Notes under the pieces: model-generated
What the model saw: only the letters and a program-made list of their open reading frames with translations
What the model was told of the DNA's origin: nothing
Database searches by the model: none
Origin: Wenyingzhuangia heitensis
GTDB lineage: Bacteria > Bacteroidota > Bacteroidia > Flavobacteriales > Flavobacteriaceae
DNA: 64,000 bases
Assembly: GCF_011762155.1 (NCBI RefSeq)
Contig: NZ_JAASQL010000001.1
Coordinates: 620,001 to 684,000 of the forward strand
Reading direction: 5' to 3'
Made by a program: the position numbers and the translations under genes
Shown: piece by piece, positions 63,837-64,000 of the stretch
How positions within the stretch are numbered: position 1 is the first letter of the stretch
How the letters are laid out: the number at the start of each line of letters is the position of its first letter

Positions 63837-64000
63837 GTGGAAGCATTAATAGGAACATACGAATGTAAAACAGACACGAAAGGTCGTGTGATGCTTGCTG
63901 CTGGGTTGAAAAAACAGTTGAAAGGTGTTGTGTATGAGGGGTTTGTGTTAAAGCGTTCTGTGTTTCAGCCTTGTTTGGAACTATATCCTATTAAAGAGTG
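63837..64000 (+). CDS. mraZ: Transcriptional regulator MraZ, 3' end outside window
   Basis: 54 residues visible of a usual 150 or so; the gene runs out of the window. The start is GTG at 63837, giving EALIGTYECKTDTKGRVMLA, the typical MraZ/AbrB-like N-terminus, followed by the VLKRSVFQPCLELYP block. MraZ represses the division and cell-wall (dcw) cluster it heads, so mraW, ftsL and the mur genes should follow beyond the window. The boxes upstream support autoregulation. Confidence 0.95.
   Translation, partial: MEALIGTYECKTDTKGRVMLAAGLKKQLKGVVYEGFVLKRSVFQPCLELYPIKE

Overview
The window looks like a chromosomal segment of a marine flavobacterium (phylum Bacteroidota, family Flavobacteriaceae). 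The evidence is AT-rich DNA; three secreted proteins with type IX secretion C-terminal sorting domains; Bacteroidota-specific families (DUF3078, DUF4254, DUF6428, DUF1800/DUF1501 pair); a DnaG primase of the zinc-ligand-less Bacteroidota type; A-rich leaders with few Shine-Dalgarno sites; and TAnnTTTG-type promoter elements. A family GH82 iota-carrageenase gene points to life on or near red algae. The genus cannot be fixed from the sequence alone.

Layout. 1-7.8 kb: the 3' part of glutamate dehydrogenase, a secreted protein with a sorting tail, DNA polymerase IV, a DUF1800/DUF1501 export pair and a GreA/GreB-like protein. 7.8-14.7 kb: a DEAD-box helicase, a membrane coiled-coil protein, clpP-clpX, a PagL-like outer-membrane deacylase and a cytochrome-c lipoprotein. 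14.8-21.7 kb: dnaG, a small MscS-like channel, a glycan mini-cluster (two glycosyltransferases around a polysaccharide-deacetylase-like protein) and ftsE. 21.8-31.7 kb: a giant TPR protein, an outer-membrane barrel, dgt, a propeller-type secreted protein and a DUF3078 protein. 31.7-44.4 kb: dxs, tadA, a glycerophosphodiesterase, a ClC channel, an unlisted Cys-rich mini-gene, ferritin, aspS, mscL, tdk-alr, a DUF4254 pair, a Spx/ArsC-like protein and a DinB-superfamily protein. 44.4-50.3 kb: envelope proteins, a ComF-type phosphoribosyltransferase and glyS. 50.4-53 kb: an arsenic-resistance operon (arsR, DUF6428, arsC, acr3). 53-58.4 kb: lspA, a DksA-like protein, ileS and a TerB-DnaJ protein. 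58.6-61.5 kb: a bacilliredoxin, the GH82 carrageenase, a broken second bacilliredoxin copy and a frameshifted small gene. This is the only visibly unstable stretch. 61.5-64 kb: rluA, engB and a hydrolase, divergent from the start of mraZ, which begins the division/cell-wall cluster.

Most genes are housekeeping and separated by compact intergenic spaces; many convergent pairs share strong two-way hairpin terminators. No tRNA, rRNA, IS element, CRISPR array or phage gene was recognised. No stretch longer than 300 bases lacks a gene or gene remnant. The observations most worth a second look are the 49-residue Cys/Lys-rich peptide with a perfect inverted repeat at its start, the orphan carrageenase bracketed by an intact and a decayed bacilliredoxin copy, and the duplicated operator in the ars operon.
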